Source of the DNA: Apostichopus japonicus
Lineage: Eukaryota; Echinodermata; Holothuroidea; Aspidochirotida; Stichopodidae
NCBI RefSeq assembly: GCF_037975245.1
Contig: NC_092571.1
Span: forward strand, 23,109,917 to 23,173,916
Length of the DNA stretch: 64,000 bases
Reading direction: 5' to 3'
Part shown: positions 1 through 14,600 of the stretch, in pieces
How positions within the stretch are numbered: the first letter of the stretch is position 1
Layout: every line of letters starts with the position of its first letter
Made by a program: the position numbers and the translations under genes
The notes under the pieces: generated by a model
Told to the model about the DNA's origin: nothing
The model's input: only the letters and a program-made list of their open reading frames with translations
Databases searched by the model: none

Positions 1-2194
1 GTTACTTCCTCTGTAATACTAAGATGTGCAGCTGCCAGATTTTTACACCGAGACGATCAAAGTAATAACAAAGTAAACAAAATGAGAAAAAAATAAACAA
101 GAAGAAAATACCGGATTTGAAAAGAAATGACCTTGGAATTACGGAGATCGAGTTTCCATGGGCAACCATATTATGACCATAAAGATAAATATTTTCAAAA
201 TCTGAGTGTTCTTTATGCGATATTTGTTAACCAAAAATATTTTAAAAATATAATAGAAAAATGTATTTTAAATTTAAATGGGAACTTGGAGCGACCGGAT
301 TTAACCTTTAACATGGTAAAAATAAAGATTGGATTAAAAGATGGTAAAGTGGGGATACCCTATACGATATACACATGAGTGAGATAATCACCCATCTGAA
401 CCACCCAACTCAACCCACACTAAATCCACATGATCTCACCACACCAGTAGCCCAAACTATACCCGCCACCATAATCAAGAAGATGGAATTATCGTGAAAC
501 ACCGTTTCTTGAACTTTGACCTTCATCAACTACAACCGACATATTTAGTAGCCTGCACCAACATATTTATTGTACGACGTGGTCATATACATTTTCCTGC
601 TATATTTATAGTCAGCTGTTCATGTTTACAGAAAGTCTTCAAAAGTTTGTAACATCTTGCATATAATACAAACTTACAATATTCGCCATAAAGAGGCAAC
701 TTTTTCATGGATTCAGATATCTATTTGAAACCGCAATTTATTTTAACAAAATGGAAATAGGTAAAAAAACAAAAATCCGAAACAATGTAAACGGCCTCAA
801 GAAAACGAGATACACGTGTAATATGTTAAGACGAGATTCTGACAAGGAACTTCATGTATAAAAGTGCTTTAAAACCCCAAAGTATGGCTATACATCACAG
901 AGTTGTATAAAAAAAATTCATTGACTTGAAGGTTACATCGAGTCATTTGCCAATAATCTTGACTGGATCCGTGTCATTGACTTCTATCAATTTTTTTTTT
1001 TTTAAAACAGCACAATTTCACAAAATTATTTTATAGTCATTTCGCTTTTGGAATTTCGTGACTTGAGTTATAATTTGTTAAAACATTTCTTTAAAATGTA
1101 AATTTCATGAAAATAAATAAAATCAAACTGTAAAGGGTGTATTAAATATATATATCAGTTGCCTGTCTGATACGCTCCAATGAACTTGAGAACAAGTCCT
1201 TCAAGTTATCCAACAGGACAAAGTACCTGATGCTGTCAAGATCTACAAAGACAAGAGCTGCCGTATAAATTATTTGACTTAAATAAACAACGACTTTTCA
1301 ACGGCTTTTGAGTTTCCGATGTTTGTTTAACGGGAAACTATATATAACATAACGACATATTTCGACTAAGAACGTTTCTAAGAATATTTAACCATTTTTT
1401 TCGCTGAATGTTAAAGTCGCTCCAACTGTCTTCGGTTTGCTTGAATCTATTTGATACCTAATTCAATTGACAGGTATGATGTTACTCAGGTTGATATAAC
1501 GTCATCACTTGTTAGAGATGTGAACGCCGAATGACAGGTGAGGTGAAACCGTGTAATGTAACAATGGGAAGCCATGCATTAATGATTCATCTACTTCCCG
1601 ATGGTTCTGTCTCTGAAGCTGGGGAGGGTACTGTACAATACAATCGAAGAAAGTTAATATCAGACACTATTAATAATTACCAACATATACTGATTTATTT
1701 ATTGCCAGAATTTTTTTTTATGGTATATGCGTGGTAGGACTATATAGAGACAGTGAAATGTGTTGACAAGAAAACATTCTATATAGATAAACTTCGTTTC
1801 GTACACATAACTCACTTTCCAAAAGGAAGTCATGAGAGTTAATTATACACAGAAGAAGCTTCCTAAGTTTTTCAAAAATAGCTTCAAAAAACGATGAAGG
1901 GAAAACAGAGTTAAGAGCTCCCTTCTGTAAGCCTAGACGGCCTGTAGTTTAGTCCGGAATGCCGGTTTGGATGTTACCAATAATTTCAGGAAGGGCACCA
2001 GAACTTTACGGTAGCATATAATACTCGCGTCTTACAACTTGTGAAGTTCGAGTGCAGACAGATGGTGGTGTCACGTATCGGACCCAATCATCTGCAATAC
2101 GGGGTGTTACGGAGGGAGGGATGGGGGGGGGGCTGTGTGGGAGGGGGTACGTGCCTGGAAGTATCCACTGTTTTCCAGAATAGGATAGCTGTGG
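1..2194. other. AT-rich non-coding flank, nothing recognised
   Basis: I see no coding region, RNA gene or intact mobile element here. Open frames are short (under 85 codons), lack recognisable motifs and are not joined by convincing splice sites. The stretch is AT-rich with ordinary homopolymer runs. It could be intergenic or intron of a gene lying further left. Confidence 0.5.
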
Positions 2195-2195
2195 T

Positions 2196-2262
<67 letters not shown>
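2195..2262. repeat. (TA)n-(TG)n compound microsatellite
   Basis: A run of TA dinucleotides changes directly into about eleven TG dinucleotides. The open frames across it on both strands are low-complexity artefacts. Confidence 0.95.
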
Positions 2263-5200
2263 CACAATTTCCGTCTCTCTAAATTCCATATACGGCAAGG
2301 TTAAAACTACTACAATTTTCTTGATCGCAATTATATTTTAGGAAGCAGTTTGCATTTTTTCACGTCACGTTATTTTAATGAACCCGTTATAATTGTCTCA
2401 ATGTCATAGAGATTGATTCCATATACTTCCATAGGCCCCGTTAACTAAAAACAGAAAAAAAAAACACCAACTTAATTGCCGTTTGTTCCGTGTCAAACTA
2501 TACCTCGCGTCTTGAATAATCTAAACCTCTGAAAAAAGTTAAGCTGACAAAATCTTACTGTCAAGATTAAGCAAACCCTGAAAGACAGGTCTATATCTAT
2601 TAAGGGGCAGGCATGGATGTCAAATCACCCTAGGGCAATACTGCATATTACTTCATATCTTAGAAATGGTAGGCCCTATTCCCTACGTAATCCGCTTACC
2701 ATCAATTTCTCAATGTGTCATTGCTATTAGTTCTTTTAAAGAAAAAAAATCAAATGCGTCTTCAGTCCCGGGTGCACATATGGGAAGTTATGAATAAATT
2801 TATCTTCAGTAAGACCTTCAACTATAGAATAAATGTTTTTCTTTAAATTTGATGTCCTCTGGCATCTAAAGAGGTAAAGAACTGCGTTTCTAAAAACGAC
2901 ATGGTTATGAATTATTCACGATGAATTGTTAAACAGATTCATGTAGATAACAAAGTTGTTGTTTTTGCTCGAAAAAGTAAGCTTCACATTAACTGAATGT
3001 TCCCTCCTCTCACGATAACAACTACGACTAACGCCTTACATAGGCTACAATTAATGAATAACACTGAGTGGTACTGATATGGTACCATATATAAAGTCAG
3101 TGACGTGCACATGATATCAAAAGTGCGCCCTCTTTTCTTTCGCGAGCTAATAGTTATATCCTAACCAACACTTAAAAGGTTCTTTGTCCTGCTTTTAATC
3201 TCGTTAAGTTTAAGATACACACATATGTAATATTTGGGACCAAAGCACTCCCTAACACGTAATGCAATTTGTATGTTAATATATGTTAATTCAGTTTGCT
3301 TACGTCATTATTTACAGCACAATGTTGACCTTTTGTTTCATATAAAAGTACAATGTTTGATAACAAAATAGTATTTACCTGCAGTAAGTCAAACTTGACT
3401 GTACTGTCTACTGTCCACAATATGAATTTTTAACGTGTCGTTCTGCTCTCATGAATATTTGACAAAGATTCATGTTTGCGTGAATACCTATTAAGAAAAC
3501 ATCCTGAAAGTTCCGAATCTATAACACACATTCAATGAAACTTACACGTTAAATGTGGTCTCATTTATTTCTATTTGTTTCCAACTCAAAGATCCATCAT
3601 TTTAAATCCACATACGTGACAATTAATATTGACTGTTTAAATATTGTCATTGTAACTTGTATACGTACATTTATATGAGCGGTATTTCCACACTTTGCAA
3701 TAACGTATGTTGAACGTAATGCTAGCAACGAGTATTTATATTCGAAGTCTAATAAGTCCTAATAACTATAAACATATTAATTCACAACTCACTATACTAC
3801 CAATGTATCACACACAGGCCTGTCAATCTACATACACAGAGCACTTTCAATGAATAATTTCAGTTTGTCGACCACGTTGTCCGATATGCTGTCAAAATAA
3901 CATGTTTTCACAACAACAACATGCTTATTTTCCACGTATGTCGCCTCTTTTATAAACCTGTTATAAAAATTTGCAATAAGTCAAACCGTGCTTAGCGCCA
4001 ACACTATGTGGATATTGCATATTAAACAATTATATTAATTCACAAGCCACGTCTAAAAGCCATGTCACAAGCATTCCTTTCCACTTGCATGTCTAATACA
4101 CTCTTGATGAACTTTTCAATGACTAATTTCAGCAAATCGACAAAATTACATGTTTTCACAATAAAATGTTTTCTTTTCTTTCCTTTTTCGAATCTGTTAT
4201 CTCGTTTGCATGAGGTCTTATGAATTTTTTAAGTTATCATAAACTGAGCACTGCGCCCACACAACGTGGTTATTACAACTCATTCTCATCGTAAAATCAC
4301 GTTTTAAGAGAGTACATGCTTTTAATTACTGGGTATAATCTCATAATTTTAAATAAATTATTTCATCCATGGACGTCAGAAATGTGTCGTACCGAAAATA
4401 CGAATTTTTATTCTGATCTACCTAATAGATAAATAGGCTTATGTACACTAAATATGATAGCTTTATTGATATAGCAAAATAAGTTTTTAATTATTTCATA
4501 AATATATATGTATGTGTAGACACATTTGTAGTTACAGTCAGGGCGGATTCAGGATTTTATAAAGGTTTTGTGACCCTACGGTAGTTAAAGCGGACTGTTA
4601 TGTAAGGGGAGGGGGGGGGGCGATAACTATACTTTAAATTTATATGTGAGGTCTGAAGTAAGGAGTAGGAATGGCGAACACCCCAACAACCTGCTCGGAC
4701 CGGCGCCTGGAAGGTGTCTGTAAAATGGACAGAAGATAGGTATGGACCGCAAAATATAATGTTGATCAACTAGGTGCTGGTTGTGCTGTAAACGGTATGA
4801 AATGACAACTCATTTTTAAAGCGCATTGGGAGATATTAATTATAAGATGTGTCCAATTTTCAATTCACTAAATCTTGTCACGTTCGCACAAACAGACAGT
4901 TACGTCCGTAATATGCGATTATATGTGATTCTAATACATTATTTACGTCTATATATGCAACCCTCATAGCTATATTTCACCAGACGATTTAAAGAAAATG
5001 CAAAAACAAATCAGTCTAGCATGTTCCATTAAATATAATGCAATTTTGTTGCTCCGTATACACCTTATGTAGCAATACGTCCTTTGCTGACTTAACAAGG
5101 AAGAGGGTGTATGCATGCTACACGCGAAAGAAAGGAATTTAAACATTAACTCAAGTTGATTGAATTTGTGGAATGTACAGAAGGAACCCTAAATGGTAAT

Positions 5201-5690
5201 GTCCATTGCTGCAGCTTCCCGCAGGGCCTCCTCATAGAACTGTTCTATGTGTAAGTATGTCTCCAATTTATCAAAATAAGCCGAAAATTTGCGTCAAAAT
5301 CCATAGCAATTACGAGAATATATTGGATTTTGCCTGAAAAAAGAAGGTCACGGAGGTAAAACCGTGTCTCGTGATTATTTGTTCTTGTAAAACAGCGTGT
5401 TCTACGTACGTGAAATGGTAACTCCCGTAGTTTGGAAAGAAACAACTAGTTAAGCTATTACTGATACAAAATAAAATTTAAAATCCATAATTAATACAGC
5501 GTTTACCAACATTTGTCCACCGAAGTGTGACAAAGCTATACTTAGATACATGCTTAAATAAATATAAAAAAAATCGAGGAAATATTTGATTTAATACAAA
5601 AATAACGTTTTATTCCACAGGCAAACTTTGTCTCAAATAAAACGGCTATAGTTCCTTGCAACTATAAATATGTTTCTAGACGATTATAAC
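2263..5690. other. AT-rich non-coding region with weak internal repetition
   Basis: No gene is supported. Two diverged segments at about 3,840-4,050 and 4,090-4,290 share words in the same order (CAATGA.TAATTTCAG, then ACATGTTTTCACAA, then a GCGCC/GCGCCC-ACA core), which suggests an old tandem duplication of about 250 bp. A G-run lies at about 4,607-4,620, and the text just before it (from about 4,540, CAGGGCGGATTCAGGATTT) resembles the terminus of a hAT-like element, but I found no matching second end. Confidence 0.4.
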
Positions 5691-6200
5691 AAAGTATAAG
5701 TAGTTATAATTATAAAGCAATTCTTATCTCTCATCATTTATCCACTCTGTAAGCTTATTGACTTACAAGTCCAATATCATCTCATTTTAAGACGCTTTTT
5801 TTTTACTTGGAAAGTTTGCTTTAATACCCGAAATGCCTCTGACACGAATCAAAGATAAACAAAGTATAAGTATTTATTATTATAAAGCAATTCTTATCTC
5901 TCATCATTTATCCATTCTGTAAGCTTATTGACTTACAAGTCCAATATCATCTCATTTTAAGACGCTTTTTTTTTACTTGGAAAGTTTGCTTTAATACCCG
6001 AAATGCCTCTGACACGAATCAAAGATAAACAAAGTATAAGTATTTATTATTATAAAGCAATTCTTATCTCTCATCATTTATCCATTCTGTAAGCTTATTG
6101 ACTTACAAGTCCAATATCATCTCATTTTAAGACGCTTTGTTTTTTACTTGGAAAGTTTGCTTTAATACCCGAAATGCTTCTGACAATAATCAAAGAAATG
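5691..6200. repeat. 170-bp tandem repeat, three copies
   Basis: Copies start at 5,691, 5,861 and 6,031, each opening with AAAGTATAAG and containing GTAAGCTTATTGACTTACAA. The spacing is exactly 170 bp twice. Copies 1 and 2 differ at only a few positions. Copy 3 diverges near its end, where GACACGAATC becomes GACAATAATC. The near identity suggests a recent local duplication. No coding potential is evident. Confidence 0.93.
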
Positions 6201-7662
6201 CTTGCCGATGTCTTTTCATTTTCACTGCCAGATACAGTTGTACACGTGTACGAAAGGAGGATGGAGAAACAAGAACGAATAAAATACTGTTGCTGCATAC
6301 TGTTACATTAATTATCACTGAAATATACTCTTGTCATATATTGGTGTTCTTAATTACGTTTTAAGTATAGAATTGGACAACTATTTCCAAATACTGGCTG
6401 AGCTGTGAAGTTTAAAACAATGAGGATATTAGAACATTGTAATCAAAAAAGGTGTGACGTCATCGTTATGATATAATGTTTCATCATGCTCTCAGATATT
6501 AAAGAAAGCATACAAGCCGTTTCTCATTTTTAAAATGAATTGCACTGGTTACATTTTATGTTTCTCAATTCATGGTCAAATTACTGATTATTTTTCGAGT
6601 AATTTTTTTCAATGCAATGTCTTCATTTCCAAAAATTATTTGGTCAAATTCCCTTTCATAAAATAATATGTTTTTCTGAATTTTGATGTGTGTCATTAAA
6701 CAATGCTTCACACCAATATTGTGCGAACTATAAGTGAAATGAATTATTTTCTGGATGACATGTGTAAACTATTTTCAATTACAAAGATTAAACAGATGTT
6801 ATACACGGGTGATTAATTCCAACGATGAAAAAAGTCATTCCTAGCAAACTGAAATTGTTTTGGTCGCCAATGCTTGTGTTAAACTTTCAATTTTTAGTTT
6901 CTACTTTTGTTAACAAGATATTTAAGATTGTCAACATATGGCGACATTGAGGCGCACAGAAATTAGATCCTTCTGGAAAACTGTAACACAAAACCAATGA
7001 TCAATGCGAGTAATCATCACAGACATTGACGTAAACTATAATAATTTCACCGTTTCTAAACTTAAAACTATGTCAAATGTTCAATTACAATGCTCCAAAA
7101 CGGGTTATAGTAAAGGTCAAAATAGTACTTAAAATAGGCAGCATGCGAAATTGTAAAAGACACGACTTACCTCTCAAGGCGAAAGACGATTCCACCTAGA
7201 TAATATCCAAAGTCTCTCTAATAATGACCAAAATGTAATCAAACGATGGTAGAATTCCCAGGGAGTAATCCTCAGAGTTATAAGGTAGAAAGTTGTTATT
7301 AAAGATACCTAAATATTATCATCTTTATAATAACGAAAGACATAGAAATCAATCACTGAGAAATCCATTTGAAAATGAGAGGACAGGAATCTCTCAAAAA
7401 TCAATACAGCGATTCTCAAAATAAAGAGAAAAGTACAACCGTGAGTGTCTAGCATCTGACCTATCAAAACTATCATAGAATCTCCAGGGTGAAGCATACA
7501 GTAACAATGGTTCAGTTTCTTTTACAACTTCGAGTTATATGGATTCATCTAGAGTAGATCGTATTTTAAAAAAGAGGGCGGTATTTTGAAATACAAAATT
7601 GATACTTCATTCAAACCAAATCTAGAATTGCAGCCGATTTGGCGGATATGCGTTTGTCGGTG
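6201..7662. other. Non-coding AT-rich stretch
   Basis: Nothing beyond AT-rich unique-looking sequence is seen. Short open frames on both strands have no recognisable motif. Confidence 0.5.
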
Positions 7663-7891
7663 GTAAATATTAATAATAATGATAATAACATAATTTTGAG
7701 GTTTAATAAAGCGCTGAAGGCGCATCACGATATTATCCTAGCCAATGCCCAACTTCCGATTATCTCACAGGTCCCCATAAATACATCTGGAAGAAGAGAG
7801 GCAATGGAGATAAAAACATAATGTTCTGGGCAGGACTCGAACCTGCAAACCTTAGATCACAGGTCCACTGCCTTAACCACTTGACCACAAC
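7663..7891 (-). mobile_element. tRNA-derived SINE with ATT-rich tail
   Basis: Read on the minus strand, the element begins at 7,891 with a 69-nt tRNA-like head (7,823-7,891). The head has a perfect A box (TGGTCAAGTGG) and B box (GGTTCGAGTCC). Its would-be acceptor arms GTTGTGG/CCAGAAC pair at six of seven positions, but the anticodon stem is poor. A body of about 140 nt follows, containing the short hairpin word GCGCCTTCAGCGC, and then a tail rich in ATT. This tRNA head, body and short-repeat tail is the usual SINE plan. It sits alone, with no neighbouring tRNA genes. The family name is not known to me. Confidence 0.75.
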
Positions 7892-8160
7892 GCTTTCATG
7901 GTAAAAGTGAGTTTGAATGTTAATTGTTTTATAAATACCATATCTGTTAATTTATATAATGAAAAGGAATTCATATAGAGACCACATTCGAACTTTAATA
8001 CGGTTATTCTAAAGAGGGGGAACGTGGTGGGGTGGGGGATAAATAACCATAATAAGCATAAATAAGCAATCATTATCACTATGATTCATAATTTGTTCTT
8101 TGTACATAGTGATCTGACTCTTCCTCTGTATGTATGTTTGCGTGTATGTGTGTATGTATT

Positions 8161-8473
<313 letters not shown>

Positions 8474-11044
8474 TGATTTTTATGTCTAGAGATTCGAAAC
8501 CGGTAAGGAAGGTCGTAATTCCACTGTAGGCGTTTGACACCTGTATCGAACAATAGTTCTGTTTTGGTGACATATTTTGCCTCACTCTAGAGATCATACA
8601 TGATGCAAACCAACTCGAAGTCATTTGTGATTCCTAAAGCCGGATCTCGAAAGAGATACTTTGAACAGACTTTTGTTAATGAAATGGAGGTAAACGACAA
8701 AGGCAAATGAATATCTATCTTGGATAAATGCACAAGTCATTTGGTTTATGAAATTTCAAAAATACTACTTTGTTTGGTATTCAAACATACTTTCTGTCAC
8801 TTAACTTAATGTTATTCACATTGTAGGGTATTAAAGTAATAGTCAGCATGAGTTGCCTTGTATTTAGTGTAAATATATAACAATATGCAAGTGTTTATAT
8901 AGAGTAGAAAATGATATCATCACATGAATTATTCATGAGTGGTAGCATTAGTATATAATTGTGTGTTGGATTTGTATCATAATTGGTAGATCAAGGGTAC
9001 TGAATGATCCATATTGATTCTATAGCACAGGTTCCATGAATAGGGGTAATGAGCATGGATTAATGTAAAAAAAAAACATTAAAATATCATTACTGTATAT
9101 TTGCAGCCTTAAGTATGATTTAGCTTATATTGGTTCTAAAGGTTCACATTGCTAGTATGCAAATATTGATATTTGTATTATAGTATTTCAGCTAGAACAG
9201 TGGTATTTATGATACTGGTGGACATGCCCCTATTTTTCGTGTGATTGAGTGGGTCACGTGATGCTCCAGAATGAATATTTGCTTTGCTGTGTGGTGTAGG
9301 GTTATTTTGGATTTGAATTTCGAATCATAGGATGCATGTATCTTGCTCAGTTACGCATGTGACCATACCGCTACGTTGAAGTATCATAGCATTTTTACAC
9401 ACAAAATTAAAGCCTAGCCCTTGAACTGTGCACTGAGGTGTGTGAACGAAGAAGACACATTAACAATGGAAACAACTGCATAAAATATTTGGCTATAGAA
9501 AATTTTCTGTCATAAGATTAGTAACAATACGATTAACTGATCTCTAACTTTTACTGTAATCTTAGTTCGATTGACGTTCATTATAACAAAAGGTTGAAGG
9601 TTATAGCATACATGTGATTCCTGGAAATAAATTTCGAATTTCAAATAGAATTAGGTTACAGTGGTTTGTTGTTTAAGTTTGCCCCACTCATACACAGCTT
9701 AATTATTGTGCGGTGTTGACCTATCTGGTTGTAAATATGCAAGTTGTCCGACCTGCGTATTGAATTTGTGGATTTGATAAAAATAAAAAACTCTTTTTTT
9801 TTTCAGTCGTAATAACAAAACTTTGAAGACAGAAACTTGAAACTTGCTGCATTTAAACTGATTTTTTGGTTATTTTAAAGTTACAGCTTTGCAGGAAAAA
9901 AAATTATGTTGAATAATTATTATGATGCGATGTTGAAATCACGTTTGTTTTACGCCAATTCTTTTCTGTGACGTCATAGCTTAAAAATGTTGGAATTGCG
10001 ACACCAATCAGGACTGTGACTCTTACAATCGCAAGTTCTCGAACTCAAATAATTTGGAGTCACCTAAGCCTATAGATCCAACACTAACAGTGTGCTGCAG
10101 TTTGTCAGGATATACTGGAAAATTGGGATGGTTTAGTGATCGATAAATGGCTTTAGTTGTTAAGTAAGTCGAAAGATCACATCTTTATTGTCGATAATTT
10201 TACATGAACGCAATCTGTGAATCCGTGTACTACAAAATAATACCTAATATTTGTTTGTTCCTTGTTTTCAGCAAAGGAACCAATGCATTCACCACTGCGT
10301 GTGCGTGTGAAAGGGGGAGGGGGTGGACGGGGAGTGTGCGTCTATGTGACGATGTATGTTGTATACACTATAACTCGACAAGGACATAATGGATCATTGT
10401 TATGCTTGGGTGGGTGAGTTACTTTACTTACACATATATAGCGAGTACCGCAGCGGATGGACAAGTAATTAGCAAGTAACTGTACTATGCTTCTGCAGAG
10501 TAGATTACACTCATTATTAACGAGTATTGTTACTCACACTGATAAGCATTATATATTGAATGGGAATACTCATGTGTTGTAAGTCTACTTAATTATTTAT
10601 TGTTCAGTGTAGTTCTATGGACCTATATCTATTCGTCACGGTCACTGCCCGGTCAATCTTGTGATACAGTATTTACTTCAATCGACCTTTATTTATTCGT
10701 AACGGTGACTGCTGAATTAATGTTTCATTGTCTAAGGTAAGTATTCTGGTTGGTATTGTATGGCTGATCAGTGACGAATACTATAATTCCTGCCATTTTG
10801 TAGGTGAAGGCTACACGTGTTATCGACACCAATATCGTCCCACATGATATGTGGGAGTAGCCAGTGAGAGCTGACCGGACTGAGAAAGGAAATATATCTC
10901 GGTGGATGATCTGTTTTCGTTTGGATAATCTTAGGAATTCTTAAATTATCTTTCTTCTGGCATATTCCAGTGAAGCCATTCGAAGCATCATACGCATGCA
11001 TGTGTGGTGTGAGTTTTATCTCCATGGACACACAGTAAAATCTT
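8474..11044. other. Non-coding upstream region
   Basis: No gene is recognised. The region lies upstream of the gene starting at 11,508 and could hold its promoter and 5' UTR exons, but I cannot assign them. Purine-rich and G-rich patches occur near 10,305-10,335. A partial internal repeat is visible near 10,630 and 10,690 (TATTCGT then ACGGT.ACTGC). Confidence 0.4.
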
Positions 11045-11175
11045 TTGTAAGTACACCAACTCAATCTATTTCTGATCGAGAGAAGTGATTTTGGACTGAA
11101 ATTCTGAGGAATTGTAAGTACACCAACTAAATCTGTTTCTGAACGAGAGAAGTGATTTTGGACATTCTGAGGAAA
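11045..11175. repeat. 67-bp tandem duplication
   Basis: Two copies begin at 11,045 and 11,112 with TTGTAAGTACACCAACT and share GAGAGAAGTGATTTTGGAC. They differ at a handful of bases. The duplication inflates a minus-strand open frame of 137 codons across 10,768-11,181, which I do not regard as a gene. Confidence 0.85.
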
Positions 11176-11507
11176 CTCCAAAGCACTACATATACGCAGT
11201 GCATGATTTGCAAAAATTGTCAGCCTCTTTGTTTTGCTTATATGCAGAGATAGACATGATATAATTCAATATCAATTGTATTTTCTTTCCTGGGGGAGGC
11301 CTCTAGATAATCCAACATGAGAGTCGATCTCAACTTTGAACCTCTCAAGGCCCCTTCCATAAAGGTTCTTGCACTTCTTAAATCCATCTGGGTAAAATTT
11401 AGAATCTACCCCGTTTTTCTTCTTTTATGCAATTACAATAACATTTATAATGTAATTCTGATGATAAACGCCTATATCAAACTATTTTATCTTTACTTTT
11501 AGCAAAG

Positions 11508-11657
11508 ATGTTGAAAATGGTTTCGTCAGACTTTTTCTTGTTTTGGCTATTACTCCTGACTACACAAATTGTTCAAATTGATGCCAGCCATTTTCGCGGA
11601 GGTCTGATATCATGGCGGCCACTGAATCCTCAACCTGGTGAAGGGGAAACCGTGACG
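11508..11657 (+). CDS. Coding exon 1: signal peptide and SHFRGG motif
   Basis: The start ATG at 11,508 opens [17 protein letters not shown], a clear signal peptide with likely cleavage before SHFRGG. The exon ends at ACG before GTAAGG in phase 0. Five bases before the ATG a pyrimidine-rich tract ends in TTTTAG, so this is probably the second exon of the transcript, with a 5' UTR exon upstream that I cannot place. Confidence 0.75.
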
Positions 11658-14600
11658 GTAAGGAACTGTTAACGGATGACTTTAGCCACAAAATTGATAT
11701 TGCTATTTTGTAGAACTTTTTGTCTAGACATCAGTGTTCTGCTAACTTCACATAGAAACAACAGAGCACCATTGGCTGACAATCATCAACACCGTTCGAA
11801 AGTGTTGATATTTTCAATGTAACACTTAACTCAATTATTCACTGCGGTAAATAATTTTTATAGCAAAAAGTTGCATTTTGATAACATTTCTAAAAGCAGA
11901 GAACATCGAGAGCTAAGCAATCATTTCGAAATGTTTCACATTTCAAGGAGAAATCAAAAATCACAGACCACCTATACACATGTGATCCACTCACTTCAGG
12001 AGGATCGAGGGTGTAGTGGAACCAGTAAAATAGATTACAAGAACTACCATGATGACATCTCAAAGCACCTATACTGTGATCCACTCCCTCAGGCGCGTAG
12101 CCAGGGGAGGGCGATGGGGCAGCCGCCCGCCCCCCCCCCCTTTAGCGTATTTTTTGTATGTTTTTATCATATCGCTTGTAATTTCAAAAGAGAAAAATGC
12201 TATAGGATGCAACTTACAAGGCCTGGGAAGTGCCATTTCCAGCGACCTGGCAGGCATTTTCAGGCCAAATTTTCTTGGACGCGTAGCGCCAGAAGGGGGC
12301 GCTATACGTACGCTTAGATAGTTTGCAATGCCGTTTCTTCGGCTCTGATAGTTTGCCTACAGTTTCGCCCCTCCCTTCGCAAATTCCTCGCTACGCCCCT
12401 GCACTCCCTGCAGAAGAACGTGGGTGTTGTGCAACTGGTCAAAAAGTGTTTACATACAATCAGCAATATCTCGCATTGTATAATTAAGGACAAGCTAGGA
12501 GGTTCAGTCAAGGTATGGTGTAGAACATTTACGATACGCGTTGCATTTACTGCCACCGGAATATCCGATTAACGATGCAATGGGAACATGATCTGCAATT
12601 TGTGGCATCTACCGTGCATATTATTTGTGGGCCAACTGCGCGCATTCCCCGCACAGGCAAACCCCGTTCAATAGAAAACTGTACAGACATGAGCTTTGGA
12701 GCGCTCGTGTGATGTTGTTCATAACTGACATTATTGAATACGTGGATTTTCACCCAAGTGTACACGCCTGATTAGAGGGAAAAACTAATTATGTAACAAT
12801 TAAAGTTGTACATAAGGACCTGGATATGGATTTCCAGGTCATGTTTTTACTACAGTGAACGAAATGGTTGAGCTATGAACGCGAGTTGATCAAAACTGGC
12901 TGGATTGACATAATACATGACTGACACTTCCATTGAAACAAAGTGATATAGCGCCGCTGTGTAACGTATGTGGTAGCATACGCCCATTAAAAGCCCCATA
13001 AACTTACAAACTAAATCACAAAAGTAATGTGGTCTCTAAGTCTAGATAGATGTTCTCACTAGCTAAACGCTACCCATCACCGGATAGCTGACAAGTTGGC
13101 ATTTCATGTCACCATCAATTTTCCGTATCGTGACCGCGCAGATTTGTTTTGCTATCAGAGTCTGAAGTTTTAGTCACTTGTAAACAAACCTCTTCAGTAA
13201 ACAATTTTCGTACGCTGCTCCTGGGAGACCTAACATGGTATAACATTGCCTCAATTGACCCAATTTCTGCACCACATGTACTTCCATTCATGTTCTTCAA
13301 CATGCAAGCCACAATAAAAAAAATAGATCATGATTTATAACAGGTCAAAAAAGATGTTCTCCTGGCTGCAGCTTTCTTGCACTTTTCCTGAGATAGGAGA
13401 ACATTCGGTCGGATGGATATAGACTCTAATAGGAGCATGCCACCTTTAAACTGCATAAAATCTCTTACAGTTAATTGATGACTTTTTAGGCAAAATTTAG
13501 TTTTGGTATGTCAAAGTCCAAGATAAAAAAATATTTATAAATAAATAAATATATTGTAAGGCAAAGTGGAAACCCTTTTTTCCAATCCAAGGTTAAGAAG
13601 AAAAAAACTGCCTCAATGACAGGACAGACTGAAAGACGGACTTATGTAGTCATTTCATGCATAAAAGAGGAACCTTTCAACTGTTGTTTTTATTTTTTCG
13701 TTTTTAATTGTTTTTGTTTTTTCAGATTGAAATATCGTGGAGGGTATCATGGCGAAGATCTCAGTATGGTTGTACTGATGCTACCATTGCGAATAGTATC
13801 CTAAGTCCGGGTGAAGGAAGTCTTGTATGTAGCTGTCCAGAGCCTAATATACGATTGACATATTTTTGTACAGACTACAGCTCCTCAGAAGACTGGACGA
13901 CAGGAATAAATACAGCAACGTTGACTGCAAGTGAAACGCTGTTTGCTCTCAGGTTAGTTACATCTACATATAATTTATAGAACAAATAATTGTATAAATT
14001 TCACTACAATCACTATAATCAATGTATTTCTCCCTTACGTGTGTCCTATACGTATATATTACTCCGATCTATCTATCTTACATTAATCAGTCACACTATT
14101 TTCACTTCACCTCAGCAACTAACCCATTCCGAAGTTTACTTTTCTCCCTCACCTGTCTCCTATACATCGATCAATCATAATATCATAATCATAATATTTT
14201 CGTTTACAACGTTGTATCGTCTAAGGTCAGTTGCACCTCGATCCTTTCAAGTTTGAAGAAGATCGTCTTTGCCGTATAGTAGGAATTTCACACAAATTTA
14301 CCACAAAACTATGCATTTGATATTTAACGTTTGACCTCTGACCTTTCGTTTTGAGGGTCTACGAGTCTACAAGTTCCCATCATGGGCACCTGCCTAAGAA
14401 GTTTGAAGATATAAACTCCCTGGATTTATTGATTTATTTTCTCTCAAATCCAGATTTTCTGGGTATGCTTGGTTACCTTTGATTAATCGCCGCGGATCGG
14501 CCTGGCGCTTCATCGCTGTGGTAGATGTGGCCGTACGCGATGATACCGGTATGGTCAACAGTGCGCCGTTGACCGATATAGCCCCAGTGGTTCCGTTCAA

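Noticed and set aside
4540-4625. Complete hAT-like element
   Set aside because: Only one terminus-like sequence is visible; no matching inverted end or target duplication was found.
7823-7891. Genuine tRNA gene on the minus strand
   Set aside because: The anticodon stem pairs poorly and the sequence continues into a SINE-like body with an ATT-rich tail.
10768-11181. 137-codon minus-strand open frame as a gene
   Set aside because: Spans a 67-bp tandem duplication, has no recognisable domain and lies just upstream of a real gene on the other strand.
13115-13340. Overlapping open frames on both strands in intron 1
   Set aside because: No recognised motif and no in-phase splice sites with neighbouring exons.
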